Notes: generated by a model from the sequence alone, not told the origin. 64,000 bases of DNA from CF-46 sp963760735 (GCA_963760735.1 CAVXEB010000007.1:62001-126000); one strand, 5' to 3'; numbered from the stretch's first letter, positions 1-9,642 are shown. Numbers and translations are program-made.

Positions 1-39
1 CTGCAGGTCGAACAGGTATCGCTGGGTGTCGTCGAACAC
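1..39 (-). CDS. Start of a gene cut by the window edge, possibly phytanoyl-CoA dioxygenase-like
   Basis: Only about 13 codons are visible, reading leftward off the window from a possible GTG at 39. The peptide reads VFDDTQRYLFDLQ, which resembles the first residues of the phytanoyl-CoA dioxygenase (Fe(II)/2-oxoglutarate oxygenase) family, where a phrase like 'FDLQGY' is common near the N-terminus. The start codon is uncertain and the match rests on very few residues, so this is only a suggestion. It lies just 3' of the ACT-domain gene on the same strand. Confidence 0.25.
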   Translation of the reverse strand, partial: MFDDTQRYLFDLQ

Positions 40-52
40 CGGCCGCTCTCGG

Positions 53-442
53 TCAGCCCTTGCGTTCGAGGATCGGCCGGGCCTTGTCCGGGTCGTCGAC
101 GACGAAGGCGAACATCGCCCGGTCGCCCCACCGGCCGAGGAACAGGTGGCCGAAGATGTTGACCCCGGCGTCGGCGAGATCGCGCGACAGCCGGGCCATG
201 CCACCGGGCCGGTCGTCGACCTCGGTCAGGATCGATTCGCCCTCGATGAATCGGTAGCCGCCCGCCTCGAGAACGGCACGGGCGCCGTCGTCGTCGGCAG
301 TGGTCATGATGATGTGCCCGGAGTCGCCGATCCCGCCGCCGCCGATCGCCCGCAGGTCGATGTCGCGGGCCGCGAGCGACTCGGCGAGGACGGCGAGCGC
401 CCCGGGTTCGTTCTTCAGCTCCACGACGAACTGGTTGGCCAT
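53..442 (-). CDS. Tandem ACT-domain protein
   Basis: A 129-residue protein made of two ACT-type regulatory domains, roughly residues 3-65 and 70-127. Each opens with the typical beta-strand and loop, 'VELKNEPGALAVLAESL' and 'LTEVDDRPGGMARLSRDL'. ACT domains bind amino acids or other small ligands and usually regulate metabolic enzymes; no catalytic domain is attached here. The ATG at 442 is chosen because GGAGGT lies 6 nt upstream; the longer reading frame beyond it is arginine-rich and not protein-like. The ligand cannot be told from sequence. Confidence 0.8.
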   Translation of the reverse strand: MANQFVVELKNEPGALAVLAESLAARDIDLRAIGGGGIGDSGHIIMTTADDDGARAVLEAGGYRFIEGESILTEVDDRPGGMARLSRDLADAGVNIFGHLFLGRWGDRAMFAFVVDDPDKARPILERKG

Positions 443-521
443 TCGGGACCTCCGGAGACGGGGTGACCGACGGATTCTAGTCGCTCGCCGGCGCCGCCAG
501 CCGGCTGCGAGCCGGCGGGTG

Positions 522-1265
522 TCAGCGCGGCGCCGCCTCGAAGAACCGCAGGAACCGCCGGTGCGACCAGCTCTGCGGGTAGCGGGTGCTGCGGTCCTGC
601 TTGATCGGCTCGATGCCCTGGGCCCGCCACCACCGATCTCGCTCGACCTCCGCGGCCTCCGCACGGCGGAGGATCGCGTCGACCTCGTCGTCCAGACCGA
701 GATGCCGGGTCAGCAGGGCGGCGTACCGGAGGTCGAACGTTCCCGTCGGTCCGGCGTCGTCGAGGAGCCAGTCGCGGATCGCGAGGTCGGAGCACAGCCC
801 TTCGACCGAGGGCACCACCTCGGCGAACGCCGCCGCGAGCCAGTCGGAGGCTGTCGTCCGGCCCAGGACGACTCCGATCTCCTGGTTCGATGGCTGTGGC
901 AGCGTGAGCGGCGGCGGTGGCTCCGACGCGGCGGGGTCGAACCGGATCTGGGCCTGCCAGAGGACCCTCGTGTGTGCGCCGACGAACGCGGGTGGCGGCA
1001 CCTTCTCGGGATCGAGCTGGTTGACCACCTTCATGAGGTACGCCGACACGGTTCCGGCGTAGAGGCCGGCGACCAGCTGCGGACCCCGTCGGCCCTCGGC
1101 GGTCACGACGATCTGGCCCCATGCTCCGTCGGCACCGCGGATCGCGAGGTTGTTGCTGCGGACCTGCCAGCCTCGTCCCCGGAACGGCCTGGCCGCGGCG
1201 CGCACCATGGCATAGAGCTCGCTCCGGAGCCCGGCGGTCCCGCCATCCAGCGGCTCGACGACCAC
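522..1265 (-). CDS. Unknown protein translationally coupled to glgA
   Basis: A 247-residue soluble protein I do not recognise. The GTG start at 1265 sits 2 nt beyond the glgA stop (TGAGCGTG), so it is probably co-translated with glycogen synthase. The N-terminal half is beta-rich and has 'RSNNLAIRG', 'WGQIVVTAEGRRGPQLVAGL' and a Pro-rich linker 'EPPPPLTLPQP'. The C-terminal half is helical and charged, ending 'RFLRFFEAAPR'. There is no signal peptide or membrane segment. The context suggests a role linked to glycogen, but no function can be assigned. Confidence 0.7.
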   Translation of the reverse strand: MVVEPLDGGTAGLRSELYAMVRAAARPFRGRGWQVRSNNLAIRGADGAWGQIVVTAEGRRGPQLVAGLYAGTVSAYLMKVVNQLDPEKVPPPAFVGAHTRVLWQAQIRFDPAASEPPPPLTLPQPSNQEIGVVLGRTTASDWLAAAFAEVVPSVEGLCSDLAIRDWLLDDAGPTGTFDLRYAALLTRHLGLDDEVDAILRRAEAAEVERDRWWRAQGIEPIKQDRSTRYPQSWSHRRFLRFFEAAPR

Positions 1266-1267
1266 GC

Positions 1268-2749
1268 TCAGGCTCGGCGGATCCGGACCGCTCGCTCGTA
1301 CAGGTCTGCATACCGCGGGGCCGAGCCGCGGTCCCAGTCGAAGTCGACCGCCATCCCGCGGGCGATCAGCGCGTCCCACCGCCGCCCGCCCCGGGCCCGC
1401 ATCGCGATCGCCGTCTCGCACGCCTCCGCCAGGGCGTCGGGCGTCGCCTCGTCGAACGAGAACCCGGTCCCCTTCCCCGGGTGTGTCGGCTCGTCGATCA
1501 CCGTGTCGGCGAGCCCACCGGTCCGCCGGACGACCGGTGGCGTCCCGTACCGGAGCGAGATCATCTGGCCGGTCCCGCACGGCTCGAACCGCGAGGGCAT
1601 GAGGAAGAAGTCCGCACCGGCGTAGATCCGGCGGGCCATCGCCCGGTCGAACCGCTCGACGAGCGCGACCCGGTCGGGCCGGGCGGCGACGAGCGCTCGG
1701 AGCGTCGCCGCGATCGCCGGGTCGCCGGAGCCCTGGACGACGATCCGGGCGCCGCCGGCCAGGAGCCGCGGCGCGGCGTCGGCGAGCAGATCGAAGCCCT
1801 TCTGCGGATCGAGCCTGCCGATCATCCCGAGCACCGCACCGTCGTCGGCTGGATCGAAGCCGAGGCGCGTCAGGAGGTCCGCGCGACACACGGCCCGGCC
1901 GGCGAGGTCGGCGGCCGAGAAGCTCGCCGCCAGGTCCGGGTCCGTCGCCGGGTCCCACAGCACGGTGTCGAGGCCGTTCGTGATCCCGACGAACCGGTCG
2001 CCCTTCGCCCGGAGCGCGTCGTCGAGACCGAACCCGCCGGATGACGTCAGCGCCTCGCGCGCGAAGCCCGGGCTGACGGTGTTCGCGACCTCCGAGCGGA
2101 CGATCGCCTCGCGCAGGAGGTCGACGCCGTGGGCATCCTCGGCGACGACGCCGCCGCCCGGTACCAGGCCGAGCTGGCGGAGCACGGCCCGGTCGGTCCA
2201 GCCGTGGTAGGCGAGGTTGTGGAGGCTCGCGACCATCGCCGCGCGCCCGACGACCGGGTCGTCAGCCAGCCAGGCGTCGCGCTGGATCGCGGCCGGACCG
2301 CCGTGCCAGTCGTGGACGTGGATGACGTCGACGGGACGATCGCCCTCCGACCGCAGCGTCTCGAGGGCGGCGCGGCAGAGCAGTCCGAACCGCCAGGCGT
2401 TGTCGGCGAAGTCGCCGCCTGTCGGTGGGCCGTACAGCCCGTCCCGGTCGAACGCGGCTGGATGATCCACGAGGCGGAGCCGGTAGCCGTTGGCCTCGAC
2501 GTCGACGATCCGCAGCTCGGTCGTGCCGTCGGTGGCGACCGGGTCCGGGACGCGGACACGCCGCCCTGCCGCGGTCCCGTCCGGCACCGCGACGCTCCGA
2601 TAGCGGGGCAGGAAGACGTCGACGGGGGCGTCGATCGCGTCGCGGAGCCGGCCGAGGCTCCGGGCCAGCGCGTCGACGACATCGCCGAGGCCGCCGGTCT
2701 TGGCCCACGGCTCGCACTCGGCGGCGATCATCGCGACGCGCAGCGGCAT
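1268..2749 (-). CDS. glgA: Glycogen (starch) synthase, GT5
   Basis: A 493-residue glycogen synthase that transfers glucose from ADP-glucose (or UDP-glucose) to the growing alpha-1,4-glucan in the cytosol. The N-terminal GT5 domain has the sugar-nucleotide loop KTGGLGDVVDAL near residue 17. The C-terminal GT-B domain has GRLDPQKGFDLL and the E-x7-E region around FEPCGTGQMISLRYGTPP. Full family length is about 480. The ATG at 2749 has no Shine-Dalgarno sequence but a TAGGAT box 6 nt upstream, suggesting a leaderless start. It is divergent from glgP and shares a 101-bp intergenic region with it. Confidence 0.93.
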   Translation of the reverse strand: MPLRVAMIAAECEPWAKTGGLGDVVDALARSLGRLRDAIDAPVDVFLPRYRSVAVPDGTAAGRRVRVPDPVATDGTTELRIVDVEANGYRLRLVDHPAAFDRDGLYGPPTGGDFADNAWRFGLLCRAALETLRSEGDRPVDVIHVHDWHGGPAAIQRDAWLADDPVVGRAAMVASLHNLAYHGWTDRAVLRQLGLVPGGGVVAEDAHGVDLLREAIVRSEVANTVSPGFAREALTSSGGFGLDDALRAKGDRFVGITNGLDTVLWDPATDPDLAASFSAADLAGRAVCRADLLTRLGFDPADDGAVLGMIGRLDPQKGFDLLADAAPRLLAGGARIVVQGSGDPAIAATLRALVAARPDRVALVERFDRAMARRIYAGADFFLMPSRFEPCGTGQMISLRYGTPPVVRRTGGLADTVIDEPTHPGKGTGFSFDEATPDALAEACETAIAMRARGGRRWDALIARGMAVDFDWDRGSAPRYADLYERAVRIRRA

Positions 2750-2755
2750 CGGGTC

Positions 2756-2761
2756 ATCCTA
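2756..2761 (-). promoter_or_regulatory. -10 box of glgA, leaderless type
   Basis: TAGGAT ends exactly 6 nt before the glgA ATG. This fits the TANNNT-N6-ATG arrangement seen before many genes here, where transcription would start at or next to the start codon. No clear -35 box is visible. Confidence 0.6.
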
Positions 2762-2808
2762 GACGGCACCCGCGGCCGCCGTTGCGGCCGGCGGAGCGTC
2801 CGGCGTCT

Positions 2809-2818
2809 AAACCGGTTC
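2809..2818. promoter_or_regulatory. Candidate LacI-family operator before glgP
   Basis: AAACCGGTTC, one base off the palindrome AAACCGGTTT found near the LacI-type regulator gene at 13.2 kb. It lies 18 bp upstream of the putative glgP -10 box, over the -35 position, where a bound repressor would block transcription. The CG-centred palindrome is the usual form of LacI-family sites. Confidence 0.6.
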
Positions 2819-2836
2819 AGCGCGCGGCGCAGCCGC

Positions 2837-2842
2837 TATCAT
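2837..2842 (+). promoter_or_regulatory. Candidate -10 box of glgP
   Basis: TATCAT lies 8 nt before the glgP ATG, which lacks a Shine-Dalgarno sequence. The spacing is slightly longer than the 6-7 nt seen at the other leaderless-type starts. Confidence 0.45.
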
Positions 2843-2850
2843 GCGACCTC

Positions 2851-5079
2851 ATGCCGTCGCGCATCCAGATCCCGACGCTGCCGGGCTCGTCCTTCCGCCT
2901 CCCGCCGCAGCTCGAGGGCCTCCGTCCGCTCGCCTACAACCTGTACTGGGCATGGCATCCCCGCGCCCGCTCCATCTGGAGCCGGATCGACCGCGCGGCG
3001 TGGACCCGCCACCGCCAGCCGATCCCGGTGCTGAGCGGGCCGGTCGACTGGTCCCGGCTCCTCGACGACACGAGCTTCCTCGCCGAGGTCCGGGCCGTCC
3101 TGAGGGACTTCGACCGCTACATGTCGAATGGCGCCGACCGCTGGTTCGCCCGTCACCACGCGGGCTCCCTGCCCGGACCCGTCGCCTACTTCTGCGCGGA
3201 GTACGGGCTGACGGAGGCGCTGGGCATCTACTCGGGCGGGCTCGGCGTCCTCGCCGGCGACCACATGAAGACCACGTCCGACATGGCCCTCCCGTTCGTC
3301 GGGGTCGGCCTCCTGTATCGCCACGGCTACTTCCACCAGACAATCGACGCCGACGGCCACCAGGAGCACCAATACCCGGACTACGACATGCGGACCTGGC
3401 CCATCGGACGGGTCCAGGGTCGCGACGGCGAGCCACTGATGGTCACCGTCGCCCTCCCCGACCACGACCTCCAGGTCGCGGTCTGGAGCGTCCAGGTCGG
3501 GCGGACGCCGGTTCTCCTGCTCGACACCGACATCCCCGAGAACGACGAGGCCGACCGCCCGATCACGAACATCCTCTATGTCCGGGGCCGGGAGATGAGG
3601 CTCCACCAGGAGCTCGTCCTCGGCATCGGCGGGGTCCGCGTCCTGCGCGCCCTCGGGATCGAGCCGGCGGTCTGGCACCTCAACGAAGGCCACTCCGCGT
3701 TCCTTCTCGCGGAGCGGGCACGCGAGTTCGTCGCAGCGGGCGACGAGCTCGACGCGGCGTGGGACAAGATCCGGCTCGACACCGTGTTCACGATCCATAC
3801 GCCGGTGTCCGCGGGGAACGAGCGGTTCGCCGCCGACCTCGTGCGGCGAGTCGCCGGTCCGCTCCTCGAGGGCGACGGCCGGCCGCAGACCGGCGGCGTG
3901 CCGATCGACGCGGTCCTCGGCCTCGGCGTCGGGCCCGAGGGCGACCACTCCGTGTTCGACATGACCGGCTTCTCGCTCCGGCTGACGCACGACGCGAACG
4001 CGGTGAGCCAGCTCCACGCCAAGACGGCCGACGCGACCTGGAAGGACATCTCGCCGCACTCGATCCGGGGCGTCACGAACGGGATCCACGTCCCCTCGTG
4101 GATGGGCAACGCGGTCGGCGACACCCTCGCCCACGAGCTCGACGCGAACCTCGATGATCTCGACGAAGAGGGCGAGGTCGGGGCGTTCTGGGAGCGGCTC
4201 GCCGAGGTTCCGACCGCGGAGCTGTGGGAGACGCACCAGCGGGAGAAGCTGGAGCTCGCGATCTTCGCCCGGCGCCGGTTGCGGGTCCAGTTCGCCCGCC
4301 ACGGCGAGGCGCCCACCGTCCTCGACGACCTCGAGACCGCGCTCGATCCCGACATCCTGACGATCGGCTTCGCGCGCCGCTTCGCGACGTACAAGCGAGC
4401 CGGGCTGCTGTTCAGCGACCTCGATCGGCTCAGCCGGATCCTGTGGGACGCCGACCGCCCGGTCCAGATCGTCTACGCCGGCAAGGCCCACCCGGCCGAC
4501 CGGCCAGGCCAGCAGGTCATCCAGGAGATCTTCGCCCGGTCGCGCTCGGAGAAGCTCCGCGGTCGTGTCTTCATCCTCGAGGACTACGACATGCGGATCG
4601 CGCGCTACCTCGTCTCCGGCGTCGACGTCTGGCTGAACAACCCGCGCCGGCCGCTCGAGGCATCGGGAACCAGCGGGATGAAGGCGGGCGTCAACGGCGT
4701 CGTCAACGTCAGCGTCCTCGACGGCTGGTGGGACGAGGGCTGGATCGGCGACAACGGCTGGGCCATCGGCGGACGCGAGTCGAGCGAGGACGAGGGCGCG
4801 CAGGACTGGTCCGACGTCCAGGACCTGTACCGGCTCCTCGAGGAGGAGATCGTCCCGCGCTACTACGAGCGCGACGCCAACGGCGTGCCGACGGCCTGGG
4901 TCGACCTCATGCGGCGGTCGATGGCGTCGACGCTGTGGCGGTTCTCCACGACACGGATGCTCCACGACTACGTCGAACAGATGTACGTCCCGGCCGCCGC
5001 GGCCGCGCGAGCGACGGCCGGCGTCGACGAGGACGAGACCCCGAGCGCCGGGTCGATCGCGGCCGTCCAGGGCGGCTGA
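2851..5079 (+). CDS. glgP: Alpha-glucan phosphorylase, GT35
   Basis: A 742-residue phosphorylase that releases glucose 1-phosphate from alpha-1,4-glucans with pyridoxal phosphate as cofactor. It belongs to the shorter bacterial 'alpha-glucan family phosphorylase' type. NEGHSAF lies in the middle, the PLP lysine is in EASGTSGMKAGVNG near residue 610, and FARRFATYKRA lies before it. The ATG at 2851 is chosen because the protein-like sequence (MPSRIQIPTLPG) begins there. It is divergent from glgA and has a LacI-type operator upstream, so it is probably induced with the maltodextrin genes. It degrades the polymer that GlgA makes. Confidence 0.92.
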   Translation: MPSRIQIPTLPGSSFRLPPQLEGLRPLAYNLYWAWHPRARSIWSRIDRAAWTRHRQPIPVLSGPVDWSRLLDDTSFLAEVRAVLRDFDRYMSNGADRWFARHHAGSLPGPVAYFCAEYGLTEALGIYSGGLGVLAGDHMKTTSDMALPFVGVGLLYRHGYFHQTIDADGHQEHQYPDYDMRTWPIGRVQGRDGEPLMVTVALPDHDLQVAVWSVQVGRTPVLLLDTDIPENDEADRPITNILYVRGREMRLHQELVLGIGGVRVLRALGIEPAVWHLNEGHSAFLLAERAREFVAAGDELDAAWDKIRLDTVFTIHTPVSAGNERFAADLVRRVAGPLLEGDGRPQTGGVPIDAVLGLGVGPEGDHSVFDMTGFSLRLTHDANAVSQLHAKTADATWKDISPHSIRGVTNGIHVPSWMGNAVGDTLAHELDANLDDLDEEGEVGAFWERLAEVPTAELWETHQREKLELAIFARRRLRVQFARHGEAPTVLDDLETALDPDILTIGFARRFATYKRAGLLFSDLDRLSRILWDADRPVQIVYAGKAHPADRPGQQVIQEIFARSRSEKLRGRVFILEDYDMRIARYLVSGVDVWLNNPRRPLEASGTSGMKAGVNGVVNVSVLDGWWDEGWIGDNGWAIGGRESSEDEGAQDWSDVQDLYRLLEEEIVPRYYERDANGVPTAWVDLMRRSMASTLWRFSTTRMLHDYVEQMYVPAAAAARATAGVDEDETPSAGSIAAVQGG

Positions 5080-5088
5080 CGATTCCCC

Positions 5089-5104
5089 GCCCGCCTTCGC
5101 GGGC
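5089..5104. terminator. Bidirectional hairpin between convergent glgP and GH13 genes
   Basis: GCCCGC-CTTC-GCGGGC, a 6-bp stem with a stable tetraloop, fills the 25-bp gap between the two convergent stop codons. There is no T-run on either side. Confidence 0.5.
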
Positions 5105-6580
5105 TCAGACCAGGACGAGCGCCGACTGCGGGGGCAGCTCGATGGTGTTGCCCTCGACGACACGCCCCGAGGGCAACACCGGGAGCGGCAACGGGGTGAG
5201 GCCCGCGACGAGCTCGTGCGCGACCTCCAGCCGCACCGGCGTCCGTGCGGCGTTGACGGCGATCAGCGCCCGTTCGCCGTCCGACTCGCGCAGGATCGCG
5301 ACCGCCCGGCCATCCGCCGCGACCGGGCGGGCCGTCCCGCGCCGCAGCGCCCGGTGCGCGTGGCGGGCGTGCACGGTAGCGCGAACGAACGCCCGGTGGG
5401 CGAGGGCCGCCTCGTCCGGCAGCTGCGGATAGGCCCGCCGGCAGTCGGGATCCGGACCGCCCTCCAGGGCAAGCTCGTCGCCGTAGTAGATCGAGGGCGC
5501 ACCGGGCAGGGTCAGGAGCAGGAGCATCGCCAGCCGGAGCGCGGCGACGTCGCCGGCCAGAACGGTCCGGGCCCGCGGCGTGTCGTGGCTGCCGACGAGG
5601 TTGTACTGGGCCTCGAGGACGGCCGGGTCGAACGCGCCGAGGACCTCGCCGAGGCGGGCCGCGAAAGCCGGGCCATCGAGCTCGCGGAGGAAGAGCGCGT
5701 AGTCGGACTGGCCGGCGATGGCCGCCTGATCGAGCGTGCCGCCGCTCGCGAAGCCGAGGATCGAGACGCCCAGCGGGTAGTTCATCAGGGCGTCGAATCG
5801 ATCGCCCAGCAGCCAGTCGGGCGCCTCGATCCAGATCTCGCCGACGAGGTACGCCTCCGGGTTCACCGCCCGGACCCGCCTGCGGAACTCGGGCCAGAAG
5901 GTCGGATCGCCGATGTCCGCGGGAACGTCAAGCCGCCAGCCGTCGATCCCGAACCGGAGCCAGTGCTCCGCAACTCCGAAGAGAAACTCGCGCGCCGGCG
6001 GATGCTCGACCCGGATCTTCGGCAGAGCGGGCACGTTCCACCAGCTCCGGTAGCCGAGGGTCGTCGGGTCGGCGTCGCCGCGTTTCCGATACGGGTCGAT
6101 CGGCCGGTCGCCCGCGAGGACGTCCGGCTCGAGGTAGAACCAGTCCCGATAGGGCGATTGGAGCCCGTTCTCCAGGACGTGCTGGAACGGCCAGAACCCG
6201 CGGCCGGCGTGGTTGAACACGCCGTCGAGGACGATCCGCATCCCACGCGCGTGGACCGCGTCGACGAGCGTCCGGAGCGCCGCCTCGCCGCCCAGCAGCG
6301 GATCGATCGCGAAGTAGTCGAAGGCGTTGTAGCGGTGGTTCGACGCCGCGCTGAAGATCGGTGTCAGGTAGAGCCCACCAACGCCGAGATCGACGAAGTC
6401 GTCGAGTCGGTCGACGACCCCGTACAGGTCGCCGCCCTTGAAGCCATGGTGCGACGGCGGCGCATCCCAGTCCTCGAGGGGACCCGGCGCGGGGACGCGG
6501 CCGCTCCGCGCCATCCGGTCCGGGAAGACCTGGTAGAAGACGGTGTCGGCGACCCAGCCCGGGATGTCGATCGCCGGCAT
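5105..6580 (-). CDS. GH13 alpha-glycosidase, neopullulanase/cyclomaltodextrinase-like
   Basis: A 491-residue cytosolic GH13 enzyme with no signal peptide. The N-terminal 'DTVFYQVFPDRMA' is typical of neopullulanase- and maltogenic-type alpha-glycosidases. Catalytic motifs are present: GVFNHAG, the nucleophile Asp in GWRLDVP, the acid Glu in VGEIW and the third Asp in VGSHDTPR. A short beta-sandwich C-domain follows. It probably hydrolyses imported maltodextrins. The ATG at 6580 overlaps the upstream GH13 stop (TGATG), so the two are coupled and belong to the operon behind the LacI-type regulator and ABC importer. Confidence 0.88.
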   Translation of the reverse strand: MPAIDIPGWVADTVFYQVFPDRMARSGRVPAPGPLEDWDAPPSHHGFKGGDLYGVVDRLDDFVDLGVGGLYLTPIFSAASNHRYNAFDYFAIDPLLGGEAALRTLVDAVHARGMRIVLDGVFNHAGRGFWPFQHVLENGLQSPYRDWFYLEPDVLAGDRPIDPYRKRGDADPTTLGYRSWWNVPALPKIRVEHPPAREFLFGVAEHWLRFGIDGWRLDVPADIGDPTFWPEFRRRVRAVNPEAYLVGEIWIEAPDWLLGDRFDALMNYPLGVSILGFASGGTLDQAAIAGQSDYALFLRELDGPAFAARLGEVLGAFDPAVLEAQYNLVGSHDTPRARTVLAGDVAALRLAMLLLLTLPGAPSIYYGDELALEGGPDPDCRRAYPQLPDEAALAHRAFVRATVHARHAHRALRRGTARPVAADGRAVAILRESDGERALIAVNAARTPVRLEVAHELVAGLTPLPLPVLPSGRVVEGNTIELPPQSALVLV

Positions 6581-8239
6581 CAGCGCCCCAACCCGATGAC
6601 GACGGTCGAGCGGGCGGGGATCGACGCGACGGGCCGGTATCCCGTGAAGCCACCCGTCGCCGTCACCGTCGGCGCGGCCACGCCGTCGCCGCCACCGAGG
6701 ATCGCGGTGGCCGACGGCGAGCCGCACAGCGGCCCCGAGGCAAGTGACAGCGCGGGCGTCGCCGGCGCGGCCGCCACGTTCGTCAGGACGAGCGCCGTCT
6801 CGAGCGGGCTCCACCGCAGCGCCGCGACGACGCCGGGAGCGTCGCTGGCGACCCGGTTCCAGGTCCCGCTCGACAGCGCCGGATGCTCGGTTCGTGCCTG
6901 GACGAGCGTCCGGTAGCGCGAGAGGAGCGAATTCGGATCGCCAGCCTCGTCGGCGACGTTGACCGTCGGCGGGTCGTCGGACAGCGGCTCCCACGGGGCG
7001 TGGGTGCTGAACCCGGCGGCCGGTTGCGAGGCGTCCCAGCGCATCGGCGTCCGGATCCGCTCGTCGGGCTTGGTGCCGGTCATGCCGATCTCCTCTCCGT
7101 AGTAGATGAACGGAACGCCGGGCCCGGTCAGGAGCAGGTCGGCGGCGACCCCGAGCCGGGCCGGGTCGGACCCGAGCTGGCTGGCGACCCGATCCATGTC
7201 GTGGTTGGACAGGAACGCCCCGAACCCGCTCGACGCCGGATAGAGCTTCGTCACGTTCTCGAGCAGCCGGCCGACCGTCCCGGCGTCGCCGGACTGGGCT
7301 GCGCCGACGTAGCCGGTGTCGAGGGCGAAGTCGAAGGTCATGTCGAGGTCGTCCGGGACGTAGCTCGCGCTCGTCTTCGGCAGGTCCCAGACCTCGCCGA
7401 GGAGCAGGGCGCCCGGCGCCCGCGCCTCGATCGCGGACCGGAATGACCGCCACCACGCGTGGGTCTCCGGGGTGTTCTCGGTCGTCGCGCCGTCCTCGAT
7501 CAGGTACTTCGCGGCGTCGAGCCGGAACCCGTCGATGCCGACATCGGTCAGCCAGAACGAGGCGTCGTCGGTGACCTCGGACGTGACCGCGGGGTTCGCG
7601 AGGTTGAGGTCCGGCAGATCCGGCCCGAACTCCGCGTAGTAGTAGCGGCTGCCATCCGCCTGCCAGGCCGCTGCCCTGGGGCGTGTCCGACCAGACATAC
7701 CAGTCGGCGTACGGGCCCTTGCCCGTCCGCGACCCGACGAACCACGGGTGCTCGTCGGACGTGTGGTTGAGGGGCAGGTCGAGGATCACGCCGATCCCCC
7801 GTGCGTGCGCCGCCGCCACGAGCGCCCGCAGGTCGTTGAGGGAGCCGTAGTCCGGGTTGACCGAGCGGTCGTCGGTGATGTCGTAGCCGTGGTACGAGGG
7901 CAGAGGGGAACGTCGGCATCAGCCACAGCCCGCCGACCCCCAGGTCGTCGTGTGTCGCCGGGTCGCCGTCGTTCAGGGTGTCGAGCTTCGCGGTCAGCCC
8001 GCGCAGGTCGCCGACGCCGTCGCCGTCGCGTCCGCGAAGCTCCGGACGAACGCCTCGTAGAAGACCGATCGCGCCACCAGCCAGGCTGGCCGAGGCCTGC
8101 GGGTGATGGCGCGGAGGCAGCTCGTGGCCTGCTGCGCACGAGGTGCTCGTCGACGCGGAAGGCGCCAGCGCGGAGGGCGCCCCCGGCGTCGGGGCGGGGG
8201 CGGCCCGCAGCCGCCAGCGACCGCAGATCGGCGCGGCAA
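6580..8239 (-). pseudogene. GH13 alpha-amylase, frameshifted
   Basis: A second GH13 enzyme, readable only by joining three frames. The intact C-terminal part has the nucleophile in GFRLDAAKY, the acid in LLGEVWD and FLSNHDMDR. The N-terminal part has VFYEAFVRSFAD, GVGDLRGLTAKLD, SYHGYDITDD and LDLPLNHTSDEHPW. Likely indels are near 7670, an extra C at 7901 and a missing base near 8035. Joined, it looks like a complete exo-acting alpha-amylase or oligo-glucosidase. The true N-terminus is unresolved and a lipoprotein signal is possible. Because the reading resumes correctly after each indel, sequencing error is more likely than decay. Confidence 0.75.
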
Positions 8240-8266
8240 CCGCGACGGTCTGCCCGAGCCGCCGGA

Positions 8267-8563
8267 TCAGCGCTGGTGCTTCTCCACGTCGGGCGTGACG
8301 CGGACGACCTCGACGGCCGGCGCATCGGCCGTCTCGATCGTCGAGTCCGTCGGGCTTGCCACGGCCGGGGATGACGTCGCAGTTCCACTCGAGGCGAGCT
8401 GTGAGGGCTGGTCCCAGTCCCGGATGCCGGTGACCATGCCGATGAGCATCGAGCCCCGGGCGGTGTCGACGGTCCAGTCGAGCGCCGTCAGCGCCGCACC
8501 GAAGGCCGCCAGGGCGAGGACGACGAGCGCGCGGAGCGCCGCCGGGAAGAACGGAAACGCCAT
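8267..8563 (-). CDS. Small putative membrane protein between importer and amylase
   Basis: An open frame of 98 codons starting MAFPFFPAALRALVVLALAA, with one hydrophobic segment (about residues 5-32) followed by a polar Ser/Thr/Ala-rich tail. I do not recognise it. It lies in an indel-rich stretch, so it could be a separate small membrane protein of the operon or the displaced N-terminus of the neighbouring amylase. Confidence is low for that reason. Confidence 0.3.
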   Translation of the reverse strand: MAFPFFPAALRALVVLALAAFGAALTALDWTVDTARGSMLIGMVTGIRDWDQPSQLASSGTATSSPAVASPTDSTIETADAPAVEVVRVTPDVEKHQR

Positions 8564-8667
8564 CGGTTTGTGCTCGATCCCGGCTCCATGACACGACCAA
8601 GCGACCGGTCACGCCGGGACGCTCCAAGTTCGCCCCAGGGCCCGTGGTCGAGTGCCAGTGGCCCGAA

Positions 8668-9638
8668 TCAGCCCTTGACGCCGCCGATCGCGAGCCCGCC
8701 GACGATGTACCTCTGGAAGAAGAAGAACACGACCGACACCGGCAGCGCGAACAGGATCGAGAAGGCCGCGAAGTCCGACCACGGCGTCTGCCCGAACGCG
8801 CCGACCATCTTGTTCAGCGCGAGCGAGAGGGTGAATCCCTGGCTCGGATCGTTCAGGAAGATCGAGACGAAGTAGAACTCGGTCCAGCCGGCCACGAAAC
8901 CCAGGAACGCCGGTGACGGCCAGGGCCGGCGTGGCCAGCGGCAGCACGATCCGGAAGAACGACTGGTTGCGGTTGCGCCATCGACCGTCGCCGCCTCCTC
9001 GAGCTCCTTGGGGATCGTGTCGAGGTAGCCCTTGAGGTTCCAGATCGCGAACGGCAGCGCCCCGGAGACGACCGCCAGCGCCGACCCCGAGCAGCGACGT
9101 CCGGAGGTTGACATGGCCGACGATCGGAAGATCGAGCTTGATGCTGTTGAGCATGATGAACAGCGGCGCGATCGTCGCCACGGCCGGCAGCATCAGGACG
9201 CCGAGGATGGCGATCATGAGCACCTCGCGGCCCGCGAAAGTGCAGCCGCGAGAACGCATAGGCTGCGCAGGACGCCGATCCCGACCGAGAACAGGGCGAC
9301 GCTCGAGGCGAGCAGGAAGCTGTTCCGTGCCAGCTCGAGCAGGCTGATATCGTCGCTCGTCGGCTGGGCGAGGACCCGGGCGAATGCGTCGAGCGAGGCG
9401 CCCGGCGGGATCAGGCTGTCCGGCCGCGAGATGTTCCGCGGGTCGAGCGCCAGCGAGAAGATCCACAGGATCGGGAAGAGGACGGTCGAACGTGATCCCC
9501 AGGCAGAGGAGCTGGAGCATGATCTGCTTGCGGGTGCTCAGGCGGCCCCACGCGGCGAGCGGCGTCGGAGCCGAGACCCGCGGCGCGACTGGTGCCAGTG
9601 GCGGTACCGCGGATGATCTCCGTCGGTGCTCGGGCCAT
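8668..9638 (-). pseudogene. MalG-type sugar ABC permease, frameshifted
   Basis: Inner-membrane permease of the carbohydrate-uptake family 1 (MalG-like), reconstructed from fragments in several frames. Visible pieces are the N-terminal MARAPTEI, MLIAILGVLMLP-like helices and the cytoplasmic coupling loop 'IPKELEEAATVDGA' (the EAA motif that contacts the ATPase). The C-terminus is intact: 'PVSVVFFFFQRYIVGGLAIG' then GVKG. I infer about six or more single-base indels. It starts 5 nt after the MalF-like stop. No ATPase gene is in this operon, as is common when a shared MsmX/MsiK-type ATPase serves several importers. Confidence 0.75.
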
Positions 9639-9642
9639 CGTG

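Noticed and set aside
2839..5163. A 774-codon open frame antisense to glgP
   Set aside because: Composition is Arg/Asp/Val-rich without motifs and it mirrors the third-position GC bias of glgP; the plus-strand frame encodes a complete phosphorylase.
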